From Thalassospira xiamenensis M-5 = DSM 17429 (lineage in GTDB: Bacteria; Pseudomonadota; Alphaproteobacteria; Rhodospirillales; Thalassospiraceae), in assembly GCF_000300235.2 (NCBI RefSeq), contig NZ_CP004388.1, positions 3,480,001 through 3,544,000 on the forward strand: 64,000 bases of DNA, read 5' to 3'. Positions 17,696 through 27,154 of this stretch are shown piece by piece. Below the pieces are notes generated by a model. That model was not told where the DNA came from. It made no database searches and worked only from the letters and a program-made list of their open reading frames with translations. How positions within the stretch are numbered: the first letter of the stretch is position 1; each line of letters begins with the position of its first letter. Made by a program: the position numbers and the translations under genes.

Positions 17696-19489
17696 CTAGA
17701 ACAGCTTGGGTGGCGCATCACCGCGCTCTTCGCTTTGCAGTTCCAGAAGCGCGTTGTTATAAGCCATCATCGCGTCCTTTTCATGGACGAAACCAACCAT
17801 CAGGCGTTCTTCGTCATTATTGATCACCGGCAGGTGTTCCTCGCCGGTTTGTTCCATCAAACGCACGGCCTTTTCGATACTGTCGGTCCTAAGCAGGACC
17901 GGCGGCTTGGACCGGGCGACCTGGCCTGCGGTAACTTCTTCACCCATCGTCGGGTCAAATGCCGCATGGCGCAGATCTGCCAGTGTGATCGTGCCATGCA
18001 ACCGGCCATCATCATCAACAACAAACAGTTCGGAATAGGGGGCGTTAATAAGTTTTTCGCGGATTCCCGGCATGCCTTCGACAAGCGGCACGGTTTCGTA
18101 TTCCGCCTTCATGATGTCGGCGACCTTCATCATGCGCAGCAAATTGACTTCCCGGCCCCATCGGGTTGAAAGCCCCCTGCATTTAAGCTGCCACGCGAAA
18201 AACGACCCGCCCTGAAACTGATCCATGATGACCGATGCAATCACCGATGCCACCATCACCGCAATGGTCAGGGCATAGTCGCCCGTCAGCTCAAACATCA
18301 TCAGGGTGGTTGAAATCGGTGCTCCCAGCATGGCAGCGGCGACCGCCCCCATCCCGATCAGCGTATAAGCACCATAGCCCGATGAAAGGTCGGGGAAAAC
18401 TGCCGTTGCCGTAATCCCAAAAGCCCCGCCCAGCATCGCCCCCAGGAAAAGGGCGGGGCTGAAAATGCCGCCCGCAAAGCCCATACCGATGCAGATCGCG
18501 ACCATCGCGGCCTTTATAAACAAAAGCTGCATCAGGAATGACCAGTCATAAGCACCGTAAAGCGCATCATTCATTGCGCTGTATCCAACCCCGACAATCT
18601 GGGGAAACTGGATCGCAACGATACCAATCACAAGCCCCGCCACCGCAGGCCGTAACCAAAGCGGAATTTTGGATGCCTTGGCGGCCTTTTGCACCACCGG
18701 TATCGCGCGTGTTACGCAGATTGCGGTAATTCCCGCGGTGATGCCCAAAAGGATAAAAGCCGGAAATTCAAGGAAGGACTGGATTTCGTGGGCAGGCAGC
18801 AAAAAGGCAACATCGGCACCATAATAAAGCCGGGTTATGATCGTGCCGGTCACAGATGCCAGAACAATCGGGGCAAATGCCGTTAATGCGTAGTGACCAA
18901 GGGCCACTTCATGGGCAAACAAGGCCCCGGCCAGCGGCGCATTGAACGATGCCGCCACCGCCGATGCAACACCACAGCCAAGCAAAGTACGCGAAGCGCC
19001 GCGTCTTAAATGCAGTATTCGTGCAAGCCACGCACCGAAGGATGCCCCCATATGGGCAACCGGCCCCTCTCGGCCCAGTGACGATCCGGCCCCCAGTGAT
19101 ACAGCACTGACAAATGCGCTTTTGATCCCGCAACGCGATGACATGCGCGCATCGTGAAAGGCCACCGCGTCAATCAGGTCGGCAACACCGTGCGGGCGTT
19201 TTTCCGGCAGAAATTTATAGATGAATATGCCGACAAAAAGTCCGCCCAATGTCGGGGCCGCCATCAGATGCCAGAATGGCAGATCGACAAGATAGTGATG
19301 AAGGGCCTCGTCCCCGGTGCCATAAACCAGTGCCTGAAAAAACAGCAATCCTTCGCGAAACACGATTGTTCCGCCCCCGGCCATGGCCCCGACCACCAAT
19401 GCCAGTATCGACAGCACAAGCTGTTCGCTTTTGACAAGGCGACGCAGTTGACTGAGCAGTTGGTTGGACTTGAAAAGCTTTTCGGCCAT
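17696..19489 (-). CDS. CLC-family chloride channel/transporter with CBS domains
   Basis: The 597-residue inner-membrane protein is a CLC Cl-/H+ exchanger or channel. The membrane part (about 20-450) shows the anion filter motifs GSSLGREGP (gating Glu in GREGP) and GFAGGIFSPALFLGAMLGG, plus the helix N GAVAAAMLGAPISTTLMMFELT. Two CBS domains (about 465-585) in the cytoplasm (VADIMKAEYETVPL..., VARSKPPVLLRTDSIEKAVRLMEQ) usually bind adenine nucleotides. The last 44 codons are duplicated at 14995. The 300-base region upstream holds its promoter. It may help with acid or osmotic stress. Confidence 0.9.
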   Translation of the reverse strand: MAEKLFKSNQLLSQLRRLVKSEQLVLSILALVVGAMAGGGTIVFREGLLFFQALVYGTGDEALHHYLVDLPFWHLMAAPTLGGLFVGIFIYKFLPEKRPHGVADLIDAVAFHDARMSSRCGIKSAFVSAVSLGAGSSLGREGPVAHMGASFGAWLARILHLRRGASRTLLGCGVASAVAASFNAPLAGALFAHEVALGHYALTAFAPIVLASVTGTIITRLYYGADVAFLLPAHEIQSFLEFPAFILLGITAGITAICVTRAIPVVQKAAKASKIPLWLRPAVAGLVIGIVAIQFPQIVGVGYSAMNDALYGAYDWSFLMQLLFIKAAMVAICIGMGFAGGIFSPALFLGAMLGGAFGITATAVFPDLSSGYGAYTLIGMGAVAAAMLGAPISTTLMMFELTGDYALTIAVMVASVIASVIMDQFQGGSFFAWQLKCRGLSTRWGREVNLLRMMKVADIMKAEYETVPLVEGMPGIREKLINAPYSELFVVDDDGRLHGTITLADLRHAAFDPTMGEEVTAGQVARSKPPVLLRTDSIEKAVRLMEQTGEEHLPVINNDEERLMVGFVHEKDAMMAYNNALLELQSEERGDAPPKLF

Positions 19490-19788
19490 ATCGGGTTACC
19501 GGCGGGAACGGGTGAAACAGGATGTGATCATATGATTACAAGTTCCTGCGAATAAAAGGTAAAGGTCGGCAAATCCAATATTTTTTGCCACTATCAGCAT
19601 TTTTCAGGCACAAATGATGACCTTTGTTCGTTCAAAATGCTGTTTTGAGTGGGGAATGACCTGCCTTTCAAAAAACCATCATTGATCTTGCAACGAAAAA
19701 TAACGCATGTTTGTTGCAATACAGGCCTTTTGGCTGGCGGGACTTGGCCGCACACAACAACAAATTCCTTTTTCAGGACTTCCGATAA
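19490..19788. other. Divergent promoter region clc / MFS exporter
   Basis: A near-300-base gap between divergent genes. It is AT-rich between 19545 and 19700. A spaced inverted repeat, CAGCATTTT (19595-19603) and AAAATGCTG (19634-19642), is visible and could be a regulator site or chance. No gene or RNA recognised. Confidence 0.35.
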
Positions 19789-21033
19789 ATGACTGAAAGT
19801 CAAAAATCGGGCGCCACCATCGCCCGTCCGCTCCCCGGTTTTGTCGAATTCGTGGTATTGATGGCGATCACGATTGGTCTGGTCGCGCTTTCGATCGATA
19901 ACCTGTTACCGGCATTCGGCCCGATTGCCACCGATTACGGCATCGAAGACGGCAACCGCATGCAGTTGCTGATCTATGTCTTCATGATTGCCTTTGGCCT
20001 GATGCAGATCGTTTATGGCCCGCTGGCCGACAGCTTTGGCCGCAAGCGCATCTTGATGCTGGGTCTTTCGATTTATGCCATCGGCACGGTCATGGCGATT
20101 TTTGCCGACAGTTATGACCACCTTCTGATCGCGCGTTTCGTTCAGGGACTTGGCGCGGCGGCCCCGCGCGTCCTGACGATTGCGATCACGCGTGACTGTT
20201 TCGAAGGCCGCGAAATGGCGCGTGTCATGTCGTTCGTGATGATGATCTTTATCATCGTGCCGGTCTTTGCCCCGGCATCGGGCAGCCTGATCCTGGCCCT
20301 TGCCAACTGGCACATGATTTTTGTCAGCACCCTTGTGCTGGCGATCATTATTGCCGTCTGGTACAGCCTGCGGATGCCCGAAACACTGCATCCGGAATAC
20401 CGGCATAAACTGTCACTCAGCCGGATTGCGCGCGATATCAAAACCACCATCACCAACCGCCAGACGCTGGGTTATGCAACGGCGATGGGGCTGATGTTTG
20501 CCTGTCTGATGGCTTATATCGGATCGGCACAGCAGATTTTCGAAACCGAGGTTTACGGACTTGGCGTCTGGTTCCCGCTGGTGTTCGGGATGATCGCCGC
20601 CTGCATGAGCGTTTCATCCTTCGTCAATGCCCGGCTTGTGCGCAAGATCGGCATGCACAAACTCTCCCAGGGCGGGCTTCTGGTGATGGCAATCAGCAGC
20701 CTGATCAATCTGGGCATTGCATTTGCCTTTGACGGTACCCCGCCGCTTCCGGTGTTTGGTGTGGGTCTTACGGTCACACTTTTCTGCTTTTCGATGACCA
20801 TGCCAAACTTCAATTCGCTGGCGATGGAACCGGTAGGCCGGATTGCCGGTACCGCATCCTCGATGATCGGGGTTTACAGCACCCTGATCGGCGTTGTCGC
20901 GGGCGGCATCATCGGTCAGCAGTTCAATGGCACGGTGATCCCGCTGGTGGGCGGCTATCTGGCTCTTGCCGTGCTGGCCATCATCATTGTCGGCATCACC
21001 GAACGCGGGAAGTTTTTCCACGCGACGCATTGA
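19789..21033 (+). CDS. Bcr/CflA-type multidrug efflux MFS transporter
   Basis: The 414-residue protein has twelve predicted transmembrane helices and the DHA1 signature of Bcr/CflA exporters: D-N-x-x-P-A-F-G-P-I near residue 40, the loop 2-3 motif GPLADSFGRKRILMLGL, and RFVQGLGAAAPRVLTIAITRD in helix 4 (the R and the G-x-x-x-P antiporter motif). It should export drugs or metabolites by proton antiport. The substrate is unknown and no regulator gene lies next to it. A strong bidirectional terminator follows. Confidence 0.87.
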   Translation: MTESQKSGATIARPLPGFVEFVVLMAITIGLVALSIDNLLPAFGPIATDYGIEDGNRMQLLIYVFMIAFGLMQIVYGPLADSFGRKRILMLGLSIYAIGTVMAIFADSYDHLLIARFVQGLGAAAPRVLTIAITRDCFEGREMARVMSFVMMIFIIVPVFAPASGSLILALANWHMIFVSTLVLAIIIAVWYSLRMPETLHPEYRHKLSLSRIARDIKTTITNRQTLGYATAMGLMFACLMAYIGSAQQIFETEVYGLGVWFPLVFGMIAACMSVSSFVNARLVRKIGMHKLSQGGLLVMAISSLINLGIAFAFDGTPPLPVFGVGLTVTLFCFSMTMPNFNSLAMEPVGRIAGTASSMIGVYSTLIGVVAGGIIGQQFNGTVIPLVGGYLALAVLAIIIVGITERGKFFHATH

Positions 21034-21048
21034 TCAGCAACCAAATGT

Positions 21049-21086
21049 AAAAAAGCCCCGCAGCCGGAAAGCTGCGGGGCTTTTTT
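21049..21086. terminator. Strong bidirectional intrinsic terminator
   Basis: A 10-bp perfect stem, GCCCCGCAGC and GCTGCGGGGC, with a 6-base loop is flanked by six A on the left and six T on the right. It lies between the convergent MFS gene and the methionine synthase operon. Confidence 0.92.
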
Positions 21087-21098
21087 GGTTCTGTACGA

Positions 21099-23744
21099 TC
21101 ACGCCTGACGCGGATCGTAATTCAGGTTCGGTGCCAGCCAGCGTTCGGCTTCGGCCAAAGTCATGCCCTTGCGTTCGGCATAGCTTTCGACCTGATCGCG
21201 TTCGATCTTGCCAAGACCGAAATATTTGGCTTCGGGATGGGCGAAATAGAACCCGCTGACCGAGGATGCCGGGGTCATGGCACAGCTTTCGGTCAGTCTG
21301 ACACCGACATTCTTTTCGGCATCAAGCAACTGCCACAGCGTACGCTTTTCCGTATGTTCCGGGCAGGCAGGATAGCCCGGTGCCGGACGAATACCGCGAT
21401 AGTTTTCGGCAATCAGTTCCGCATTCGGAAGGTTTTCATCCGCCGCATAACCCCAAAGTTCCTTACGCACCTTTTCATGCATGCGTTCGGCAAAGGCCTC
21501 GGCAAAGCGATCACCCAGCGCCTTGACCAGAATGGCGTTGTAATCGTCATGCTCGGCTTCAAGCTTTTTGGCGATTTCTTCGACCTGCGGCCCGGCGGTG
21601 ACGACAAAACCACCGATATAGTCGGTTTTACCCGACTCTTTTGGTGCAATGTAATCAGCAAGGGCCCGGTTCGGACGTTTGTTGTTTTCACGGAACATCT
21701 GCTGGCGAAGCGTACGCAGCATCACCGGTTCGTTCTGATCAGGTGCCGGGGTGACTTCGATATCGTCACCCACCGAATTGGCTGGCCAGATCCCGACAAC
21801 CGCACAGGGCTTGAACCATTTTTCATCGACAATGCGCTTAAGCATCGCCTTGGCGTCTTCATAAAGACCACGTGCGGTTTCGCCGACTTTCTCGTCATTC
21901 AGAATATCGGGGAAACGGCCATGCAGTTCCCAGGTTTCAAAGAACGGTTTCCAGTCAAACCGTTCAACCAGTTCGGCCAGATCAAAGGTTTCAAACCGGG
22001 TAATGCCAGGTTTGACCGGTGCGGGAATATCGTAGGCATCCCAATCAAGCTGCAACTTGTTAGCGCGTGCGTCCGCAATGGCAAAACGTTTTTTCTGCAA
22101 TTGCTGGGCGGCGTGTTTTTCCGCCATCGCAATATATTCCGCGCGGATTTCGGCCGCGAACCGTTCCCGGTGGGTTTCAGATACAAGCTGGCTTGCAACC
22201 CCCACCGCACGCGATGCGTCAATCACGTAAACCACCGACTTGTTATAGTTCGGGGCGATCTTGACCGCGGTATGGACCTTGGACGTGGTTGCGCCACCAA
22301 TCAGAAGCGGGATATTCAGCCCTTCGCGTTCCATTTCGGCCGCGACATAAGTCATTTCTTCAAGGGATGGCGTGATCAGGCCCGAAAGACCGATCATGTC
22401 GACCTTTTCGGCCTTGGCGGTTTCGATGATTTTCTGGGTCGGCACCATCACGCCAAGGTCAAGGACCTCGAAATTGTTACATTGCAGGACCACGCCCACA
22501 ATGTTCTTGCCGATGTCATGGACATCGCCCTTGACCGTAGCCAGCAGGATTTTGCCGTTGGTTTCGCGCACACCGTCCTTTTCTTCCTCGATGAACGGGA
22601 TCAGGTAAGCAACGGCCTTTTTCATCACGCGCGCGGATTTGACCACCTGCGGCAGGAACATCTTGCCCGCACCAAACAGGTCACCGACCACATTCATGCC
22701 ATCCATCAGCGGCCCTTCGATAACGTGAAGGGGCTTATCGGCCTGTTGGCGGGCTTCTTCGGTGTCTTCTTCGACGAACTCGGCAATGCCGTTGACCAGC
22801 GCATGGGCCAATCGTTCATTAACCGGCTTTTTGCGCCATTCGAGATCGGCCTTTTTCTCCGGCCCACCGGTGCCCTTGTATTTTTCGGCAACTTCAAGCA
22901 AACGGTCGGTGGCATCCGGACGACGGTTCAGGATCACGTCCTCGACCCGTTCACGCAATTCAGCCGGGATTTCCTCATACACCACGAGCTGACCGGCATT
23001 GACGATGCCCATATCCATACCGGCCTGCGTTGCATAATACAGGAACACAGAATGCATCGCTTCGCGGACCGGGTTGTTGCCCCTAAACGAGAAGGAAACG
23101 TTGGAAACACCGCCGGAAATCTTGGCGTATGGCAGGCGTTCCTTGATCAGCTTACAGGCTTCGATGAAATCGACGGCATAATTGTCGTGTTCCTCGATCC
23201 CGGTCGCAACCGCAAAGATGTTCGGATCGAAAATGATATCTTCGGGCGGGAAACCAACCTTGTCGACCAGCACGCGATAGCTGCGTTCGCAAATCTCGAT
23301 CTTGCGGGTGACGGTATCGGCCTGGCCTTTTTCATCAAATGCCATCACGACGACGGCGGCACCATAACGGCGCAGAAGGCGTGCCTGCTTGATGAAGGGT
23401 TCTTCGCCTTCTTTCAGGCTGATCGAGTTGACGATCCCCTTGCCCTGAAGACATTTCAGACCGGCTTCGATCACGTTCCATTTGGAACTGTCGATCATGA
23501 TCGGCACGCGGGCAATGTCGGGTTCGGCCGCCAGAAGATTAACGAATTTGACCATCGCCGTTTCGGCATCCAGCATCGCGTCATCCATATTGATGTCGAT
23601 GATCTGTGCGCCATTTTCGACCTGCTGACGGGCAACCTCAAGGGCTGCGTCGTAATTTTCCTCGACGATCAGGTTTTTGAACTTTATCGATCCTGCGACG
23701 TTCGTGCGTTCGCCGATATTGATGAATCTTGAAATGTCACTCAT
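21099..23744 (-). CDS. metH: Methionine synthase, folate-, B12- and reactivation domains (split MetH, part 2)
   Basis: The 881-residue protein holds modules 2-4 of cobalamin-dependent methionine synthase. The pterin-binding barrel (about 1-290) opens with [12 protein letters not shown] four-helix cap (about 305-400) follows, then the B12 Rossmann domain with the cobalt ligand His in DVHDIGKNI at about residue 405. The C-terminal activation domain (about 560-880) has [15 protein letters not shown] and the SAM-site segment [18 protein letters not shown]. The homocysteine module is missing and is encoded by the gene directly upstream (23781-24854), 36 bases away. The two proteins together should catalyse methyl transfer from methyl-tetrahydrofolate to homocysteine. 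Confidence 0.95.
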   Translation of the reverse strand: MSDISRFINIGERTNVAGSIKFKNLIVEENYDAALEVARQQVENGAQIIDINMDDAMLDAETAMVKFVNLLAAEPDIARVPIMIDSSKWNVIEAGLKCLQGKGIVNSISLKEGEEPFIKQARLLRRYGAAVVVMAFDEKGQADTVTRKIEICERSYRVLVDKVGFPPEDIIFDPNIFAVATGIEEHDNYAVDFIEACKLIKERLPYAKISGGVSNVSFSFRGNNPVREAMHSVFLYYATQAGMDMGIVNAGQLVVYEEIPAELRERVEDVILNRRPDATDRLLEVAEKYKGTGGPEKKADLEWRKKPVNERLAHALVNGIAEFVEEDTEEARQQADKPLHVIEGPLMDGMNVVGDLFGAGKMFLPQVVKSARVMKKAVAYLIPFIEEEKDGVRETNGKILLATVKGDVHDIGKNIVGVVLQCNNFEVLDLGVMVPTQKIIETAKAEKVDMIGLSGLITPSLEEMTYVAAEMEREGLNIPLLIGGATTSKVHTAVKIAPNYNKSVVYVIDASRAVGVASQLVSETHRERFAAEIRAEYIAMAEKHAAQQLQKKRFAIADARANKLQLDWDAYDIPAPVKPGITRFETFDLAELVERFDWKPFFETWELHGRFPDILNDEKVGETARGLYEDAKAMLKRIVDEKWFKPCAVVGIWPANSVGDDIEVTPAPDQNEPVMLRTLRQQMFRENNKRPNRALADYIAPKESGKTDYIGGFVVTAGPQVEEIAKKLEAEHDDYNAILVKALGDRFAEAFAERMHEKVRKELWGYAADENLPNAELIAENYRGIRPAPGYPACPEHTEKRTLWQLLDAEKNVGVRLTESCAMTPASSVSGFYFAHPEAKYFGLGKIERDQVESYAERKGMTLAEAERWLAPNLNYDPRQA

Positions 23745-23780
23745 GGGTCTGTTCGATCTCTTTTTTTCAGCTTCCCGGCA

Positions 23781-24854
23781 TCAGGCGGCATTGAATGGTT
23801 CCAGGCCCGAAAGACGCATTTTCGGTTCAATCACAGGCAATTTGCGCGGGGTCGCATTTGCCACCGCATCGGCAATCGCCTTGATATGGGGTGGCGTCGT
23901 GCCACAGCACCCGCCCAGCAGATTGACCATGCCGGTATCGGCCCATTCCTTGACCAAGGCCGCCATTTCGGCATCCGATTGATCATATTCACCGAACTCG
24001 TTGGGCAGGCCCGCATTGGGATAAACCGAAACACGGCATTCGGCAATGCGCGACAGTTCCTGCACATAGGGGCGCAACTGTGCCGCCCCCAATGCACAGT
24101 TAAGCCCGATCGAGAACGGCTTGGCATGACGGACCGAATTATAAAACGCCTCGGTCGTCTGCCCCGAAAGAGTCCGGCCAGAGGCATCGGTGATCGTGCC
24201 CGAAATCAGGACCGGTACATCTTCACCACGTTCTTCAAGCACTTCGTCGATGGCAAATAATGCAGCCTTGGCATTGAGCGTATCGAAAATGGTTTCCACC
24301 AGAAGCGTATCCGCCCCGCCATCCAGAAGGCCGTTCACAGCTTCCTTATAGGCTTCGCGCAGCTGATCAAAATTAACCCCGCGGAAACCCGGATTGTTCA
24401 CATCGGGCGAAATTGATGCGGTGCGGTTGGTCGGGCCGATGGCACCATTGACAAAGCGCACATCGCCGGGATGGGCGGCTTCCCATTCATCGCAGGCCGC
24501 GCGCGCGATTTTCGCACTTTCGTAATTGATCTCGTAGGCAAGGCTTTCCATGCCGTAATCGGCCTGCGCAATCGTCGTCGCACTAAAGGTATTGGTCCCC
24601 TGAAGGTCCGCACCCGCGGCAATATATTGCAGATGGATATCCTTGATGATGTCTGGCTGGGTCAATGACAGCAAGTCGTTATTGCCCTTCACATCCTGTT
24701 TCCAGTCGGCAAAGCGTTCACCGCGATAATCGTCCTCGCTCAGCTTGTGCTTCTGGATCATGGTGCCCATCGCACCATCAAGGATCAGGATTTTGTTTTC
24801 GGCCCGTTTACGCAGCAGGGCAATGCGTTCCTTGCGGTCATTCATCATCGTCAT
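23781..24854 (-). CDS. Methionine synthase homocysteine-binding subunit (split MetH, part 1)
   Basis: The 357-residue homocysteine S-methyltransferase domain corresponds to the first module of MetH. It opens with [25 protein letters not shown] residues. Zinc ligands are visible as the Cys in [10 protein letters not shown] and the double Cys in [17 protein letters not shown] near the C-terminus. It should bind homocysteine through zinc and work with the MetH part 2 protein from the next gene. The start has three ATG codons close together (24854 onward), and the exact one is uncertain. It lies 38 bases behind metF in one operon. Confidence 0.93.
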   Translation of the reverse strand: MTMMNDRKERIALLRKRAENKILILDGAMGTMIQKHKLSEDDYRGERFADWKQDVKGNNDLLSLTQPDIIKDIHLQYIAAGADLQGTNTFSATTIAQADYGMESLAYEINYESAKIARAACDEWEAAHPGDVRFVNGAIGPTNRTASISPDVNNPGFRGVNFDQLREAYKEAVNGLLDGGADTLLVETIFDTLNAKAALFAIDEVLEERGEDVPVLISGTITDASGRTLSGQTTEAFYNSVRHAKPFSIGLNCALGAAQLRPYVQELSRIAECRVSVYPNAGLPNEFGEYDQSDAEMAALVKEWADTGMVNLLGGCCGTTPPHIKAIADAVANATPRKLPVIEPKMRLSGLEPFNAA

Positions 24855-24892
24855 CCAGTCGTTTTGATCATGCAGGCTTTCTGGCGGGTGGT

Positions 24893-25795
24893 TCAGGCAG
24901 CGGCCTGTGCAACACCGCGAATACCCAACGCATGACAGATGGCATATGTCAGTTCGGCACGGTTTAACGTATAGAAATGGAATTCGGTAACACCTTCGGC
25001 CATCAGGCCCTCGACCTGTGAAATGGCTTCGTGGAAGGCAACCATGCGGCGCGTATCGGGATCTTCGTCAAGGTCTTCAAACCGCCAATGCAGGCGCTTG
25101 GGCACCGATGCGCCGCACATATCGGCAAATTTCAAAAGCGATCCGAAATTGGTCACCGGCAGGATACCCGGCACAATCGGTGCGGTGATCCCGGCGGCAA
25201 CACATTTGTCACGGAATCGAAGGAACACCTCGTTATCAAAGAAGAACTGCGTGATCGCGCGGTTCGCACCGGCATCGATCTTGTGCTTCAGATATTCGAT
25301 TTCGAAATCGGCACTGGGCGCATCCGGGTGGGTTTCCGGATAGGCCGAAACCGAAATATCGAAATCCGCAATCCGCTTTAGCCCTTCGACCAGATCAACC
25401 GCATAAGGATATCCCCCCGGCGTCGGCACATATTTATCGCCCGCATCAGGCAGGTCACCGCGCAGGGCAACAATCGAACGGATGCCTTCATCCCAGTAGT
25501 TGCGCGCGATACCTTCAATTTCTTCCTTGGTGTGACCAACACAGGTCAGGTGGGCGGCCGCCGGAATGCCGGTTTCACCCTGAATGCGGGTGACACTGCT
25601 ATGCGTGCGGTCACGGGTTGACCCACCAGCCCCATAGGTTACCGAAACAAAAGACGGGTTCAACGGGGCCAGACGGTGGATCGAACGCCACATGGTTTCT
25701 TCCATCTTTTCCGTTTTCGGCGGAAAGAATTCGAACGAAATCCGCAAATCGCTGCGGGATATTCCCTGTGGTGCGATGTCGTTTTTAACCGTCAT
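24893..25795 (-). CDS. metF: 5,10-methylenetetrahydrofolate reductase
   Basis: MetF, 300 residues, is the FAD-dependent TIM-barrel enzyme that makes the methyl-tetrahydrofolate used by methionine synthase. Typical segments are [10 protein letters not shown] near the N-terminus, [35 protein letters not shown] and the FAD/folate loop [13 protein letters not shown]. It lies between the regulator gene and the split metH genes, all on the same strand, which forms a compact methyl-cycle operon. The 76-base gap upstream contains a small hairpin (CGTTCC-GGT-GGAACG, 25815-25829) that could influence the ratio of regulator to enzymes. Confidence 0.95.
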   Translation of the reverse strand: MTVKNDIAPQGISRSDLRISFEFFPPKTEKMEETMWRSIHRLAPLNPSFVSVTYGAGGSTRDRTHSSVTRIQGETGIPAAAHLTCVGHTKEEIEGIARNYWDEGIRSIVALRGDLPDAGDKYVPTPGGYPYAVDLVEGLKRIADFDISVSAYPETHPDAPSADFEIEYLKHKIDAGANRAITQFFFDNEVFLRFRDKCVAAGITAPIVPGILPVTNFGSLLKFADMCGASVPKRLHWRFEDLDEDPDTRRMVAFHEAISQVEGLMAEGVTEFHFYTLNRAELTYAICHALGIRGVAQAAA

Positions 25796-25871
25796 TCTTT
25801 TAATCCTGTCTTGTCGTTCCGGTGGAACGGGTCGTTATTCATCATTATTATGGTATCAAGCTGCCGGTTTG

Positions 25872-26849
25872 TTACTCGGCAGCTTCGTTATGATTGTTCG
25901 CGATCTGCGCCTTCTGTTCCTTTGCCGACGCATGTGCAGACCAGATTCGCACCGTCAGGGGCTTGCCCGGCAGGCTTATGACATCGCCGGGCGAAAGTTC
26001 ACATGCGCGAAACCACGTATTGATCGCCCCGTCTTCAAAGCCAAGCCGCCGATGCGCGTGCTCTTCACGCAGTTCTTCGCGGTCATGGGTTGCAAAATCA
26101 ACCACCACCAGCCTGCCATTAGGTGCCAGAACGCGGGCAGCTTCGGCGATGGCGGCTTCGGGGCGTTCGGCGTAATGCAGCACCTGATGCAGGGTCACAA
26201 CATCAAACATTCCGGCCGGATAAGGCAGTTGATACATATCGGCCTGCCGTACCAGACAGTTCGAAAGATCGGCGCGCTGCAAGCGTGCGCGTGCGACCGC
26301 CAGCATCTCGCGCGACATATCAACACCGACACCCTCTTCGGCCGTTTTGCCCAGAAGCTCCAGAATCCGGCCCGTACCGGTACCGATATCAAGAATACGG
26401 CCCCCGGAAAGATCGCCGATGGCGTCAACAAGCGCCCGTTCGACCACCGCTTCGTCGATATGAAGTGACCGGATTCGATCCCAGTCATCGGCATTCGCGC
26501 GGAAATATTCCGTCGCAATCTGTTCGCGCTGCGCCTTGACCTGCTCAAGCCGGGTACGATCAAGTAAGAGGGTTTCGTCATCGCGGGGCAACAGATCAAG
26601 AACCGGCTGCAACAGTTCGGCCCCCGGACCTGTATTGGGTGTGCGATAAAAAACCCATGTCCCTTCACGGAATCGGACAAGCAAACCGGCTTCGCACAGC
26701 AATTTCAGATGACGTGACACACGCGGCTGGCTCTGCCCGATGATCTGGGTGATCTCGCTGACCGTCAGTTCGCATTCGGCACAGATCGCCAGCAGACGAA
26801 GACGTGTCGCCTCTGCCGCCGCGCGTAACCTTGCAAGAACCTGTTCCAT
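25872..26849 (-). CDS. ArsR-family regulator fused to a SAM methyltransferase, SahR-like
   Basis: The 325-residue protein joins an ArsR winged helix (residues 1-90, with ITQIIGQSQPRVSRHLKLLCEAGLL) to a class I methyltransferase domain (about 140-300, SAM loop ILDIGTGTGRILELLG). It has no ArsR-type Cys metal site. This fusion at the head of metF-metH is the architecture I know for SahR, the S-adenosylhomocysteine-responsive repressor of methionine-cycle genes in Proteobacteria. A perfect inverted repeat lies 27 bases upstream of its start (26877-26890), consistent with autoregulation of the whole operon. The name is inferred from architecture and context. GGAGG precedes the ATG. Confidence 0.8.
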   Translation of the reverse strand: MEQVLARLRAAAEATRLRLLAICAECELTVSEITQIIGQSQPRVSRHLKLLCEAGLLVRFREGTWVFYRTPNTGPGAELLQPVLDLLPRDDETLLLDRTRLEQVKAQREQIATEYFRANADDWDRIRSLHIDEAVVERALVDAIGDLSGGRILDIGTGTGRILELLGKTAEEGVGVDMSREMLAVARARLQRADLSNCLVRQADMYQLPYPAGMFDVVTLHQVLHYAERPEAAIAEAARVLAPNGRLVVVDFATHDREELREEHAHRRLGFEDGAINTWFRACELSPGDVISLPGKPLTVRIWSAHASAKEQKAQIANNHNEAAE

Positions 26850-26876
26850 TTCGCTGCCTCCGCTAACCCTGAAAAG

Positions 26877-26890
26877 ACATAAAGATATGT
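26877..26890 (-). promoter_or_regulatory. Candidate SahR operator
   Basis: The perfect inverted repeat ACATA-AAGA-TATGT lies 27 bases upstream of the SahR-like gene, in an AT-rich stretch that also supplies promoter-like sequence (TATATTTAATC). The arms fit the kind of AT-rich ArsR-family operator expected for an autoregulated SAH-recycling operon. Assignment to SahR is inferred. Confidence 0.6.
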
Positions 26891-27078
26891 TTATATTTAA
26901 TCAAGACCTATTTACCCACCCCAAAGGGGTATGGCAAAAAAGCAACACGCCAAATCCCATTGATCGGGCACATAATTTTGTGTGCTGGTGTTTAAACTTT
27001 CCCTATGCTAACCACATTGGTATCTGAGACGTGCGCGATGCATGGTCCTGTTTTCTTCGCGGGCAACAGGACAGGTAG

Positions 27079-27106
27079 CGTTTTTGAAATCCCGATTTCA
27101 AAAACG
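27079..27106. repeat. Perfect 13-bp inverted repeat with 2-base spacer upstream of mlaA
   Basis: Arms CGTTTTTGAAATC (27079-27091) and GATTTCAAAAACG (27094-27106) are separated by CC. It is placed 48 bases upstream of the mlaA start. There is no T tract after it, so it is not a normal terminator. It could be an operator for a dimeric regulator or an mRNA leader hairpin. Confidence 0.7.
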
Positions 27107-27154
27107 TCTCGGGGTCGGGGAAAGTTTGTATCGAAAATCGTTTGGCAAAAAATA

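Larger units (their letters stand above)
26850..27154. other. Divergent control region sahR / mlaA
   Basis: A 305-base gap between divergent operons. It holds the SahR-type operator (26877-26890), an imperfect inverted repeat GCACA-N8-TGTGC near 26969-26986, and a 28-bp hairpin (27079-27106) ahead of mlaA. An in-frame extension of mlaA to 27005 is open but lacks any homology, so the region is treated as untranslated. Confidence 0.6.

Noticed and set aside
21237..23732. Very long open frame (831 codons) antisense to metH part 2
   Set aside because: Mirror frame of a highly coding gene; its product is rich in His, Phe and Arg with no family features, while the other strand has full MetH homology.
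27005..27154. Upstream 50-codon extension of mlaA
   Set aside because: It would run through the palindrome and displace the lipoprotein signal from the N-terminus.
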